From positions 372,001 through 436,000 of the forward strand of contig NZ_CAMZOF010000006.1 of the NCBI RefSeq assembly GCF_947331435.1: a DNA stretch of 64,000 nt. Reading direction: 5' to 3'. Numbering within the stretch: the first letter of the stretch is position 1; every line of letters begins with the position of its first letter. Source of the stretch: Pelagibius sp. Alg239-R121. Its GTDB lineage: Bacteria > Pseudomonadota > Alphaproteobacteria > Kiloniellales > Kiloniellaceae. The notes beneath the pieces were generated by a model. That model had not been told where the DNA came from and ran no database searches. It was given only the letters and a program-made list of their open reading frames with translations. The translations under genes were made by a program, and so were the position numbers. Shown in pieces: positions 63,517 through 64,000 of this stretch.

Positions 63517-64000
63517 TTAGACGCTGATGTCGACGGGCTCGAGCAATTCGAAGGGGACAGCGGTGGGCTCGTTCGTCAATTGGTTGACGGACGTCTGTTG
63601 GGCCGGGGCTTGCTGGGCTTCTGCCGCGGGCTGTGAGATCCGCACCAGGATATCAAGCCGGAAGCGTTGCACCGCTGTACTGGCTTCTGTCGGCTGCTCG
63701 TCGGTGGGTGAGGAAATCAGGACAAGCGATCCGGCTTCACCGTCGTCATCCGATGTTTCCTCGATATCGTCCGGAGATTTGAGGCGGGTGACCGCGTCGA
63801 CGTCATCGTCGTCTGTCTCTTTGGCCGCCGGCTGGACGACCGCCCTCTCCTGCTCCCCGGCCGCAAGCTGCAGGCCGTTGAAGAAGGAACCGCCGAGAAG
63901 CTGATCAAGATCAATCTGCCCGCCATCGCTGTTCAGCAGGGTTCCGGCACCGACATCATTCACGAAATCGCCGGTACCGACTTCCACTGAAATCGAAACC
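63517..64000 (-). CDS. Partial protein cut by window end
   Basis: An open frame on the minus strand that runs beyond the right edge; about 160 residues are visible. The visible end is acidic and disordered-looking (ETDDDDVDAVTRLKSPDDIEE, SDDDGEAGS), then LDILVRISQPAAEAQ and a Gln/Ala/Pro-rich tail ending LLEPVDISV. The part nearest the edge, VSISVEVGTGDFVNDVGAGTL, resembles surface or T1SS-secreted beta-rich proteins, but this is a guess. A GTG at 63987 could be a start, making it complete. Confidence 0.5.
   Translation of the reverse strand, partial: VSISVEVGTGDFVNDVGAGTLLNSDGGQIDLDQLLGGSFFNGLQLAAGEQERAVVQPAAKETDDDDVDAVTRLKSPDDIEETSDDDGEAGSLVLISSPTDEQPTEASTAVQRFRLDILVRISQPAAEAQQAPAQQTSVNQLTNEPTAVPFELLEPVDISV

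Overview
The window looks like chromosomal DNA of a free-living, Gram-negative alphaproteobacterium of Rhodospirillales type. The main evidence is the dusB-ntrB-ntrC-ntrY-ntrX-trkA-dat-hfq-hflX order, a fused ispDF gene, a CIRCE-controlled groESL operon, RatA/Coq10, PAS_5-type proteins, and moderately high GC interrupted by AT-rich intergenic islands. No rRNA, CRISPR array, prophage or intact insertion sequence was seen. The only tRNA is tRNA-Ser(UGA).

Layout. (1) 0.1-5.4 kb: GNAT acetyltransferase, ratA, then a minus-strand operon ispDF-pgpA-cinA-CPBP protease, and a CcsA/YpjD-like membrane protein. (2) 5.7-18.0 kb: nitrogen-control block dusB-ntrBC-ntrYX-trkA, a class IV aminotransferase, a HAD phosphatase, hfq and hflX, with many stop/start overlaps. 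Two mutually exclusive hairpins lie just before dusB. (3) 18.1-25.6 kb: groES-groEL behind a perfect CIRCE, an IMPase-family gene, a membrane protein translationally coupled to a radical SAM/B12-binding enzyme, then minus-strand GFA, Asp/Glu racemase and mazG. (4) 25.6-38.3 kb, an accessory-looking region: a PEP-CTERM exoprotein behind a sigma-54-type promoter, a 7TMR-DISM histidine kinase with a LuxR-type regulator, two XRE regulators with nearby inverted repeats, small unknown ORFs (one apparently starting at CTG), a gene-poor stretch, DUF3088, a second PEP-CTERM protein with Asp/Asn-rich repeats, a PAS_5 protein and an orphan oligopeptide-type binding protein. (5) 38.3-40.6 kb: MarR regulator divergent from nitroreductase-EamA, with a perfect 20-bp palindrome between them. 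(6) 40.7-49.7 kb: minus-strand housekeeping and wall cluster (lytic transglycosylase, rlpA, D,D-carboxypeptidase, tmk, holB, metG, tatD, MBL hydrolase). (7) 49.8-64 kb: small secreted protein, PilZ protein, FliN-like protein, a type III polyketide synthase plus isoprenylcysteine-methyltransferase-like pair, tRNA-Ser, another PAS_5 protein, an AT-rich gene-free stretch carrying a near-perfect parS-like site, a large TPR lipoprotein, an isopropylmalate-dehydrogenase-family enzyme, an unknown possible sensor, a TauD dioxygenase divergent from a LysR regulator, a 42-residue membrane protein, and a protein cut by the window end.

The genes form separate functional blocks rather than one pathway. 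The candidates most worth checking are the dusB leader hairpins, the sigma-54/PEP-CTERM/two-component neighbourhood, the parS-like site, the two-gene polyketide cassette, and the small genes with unusual starts. All family assignments come from reading the translated sequence; no database search was run.
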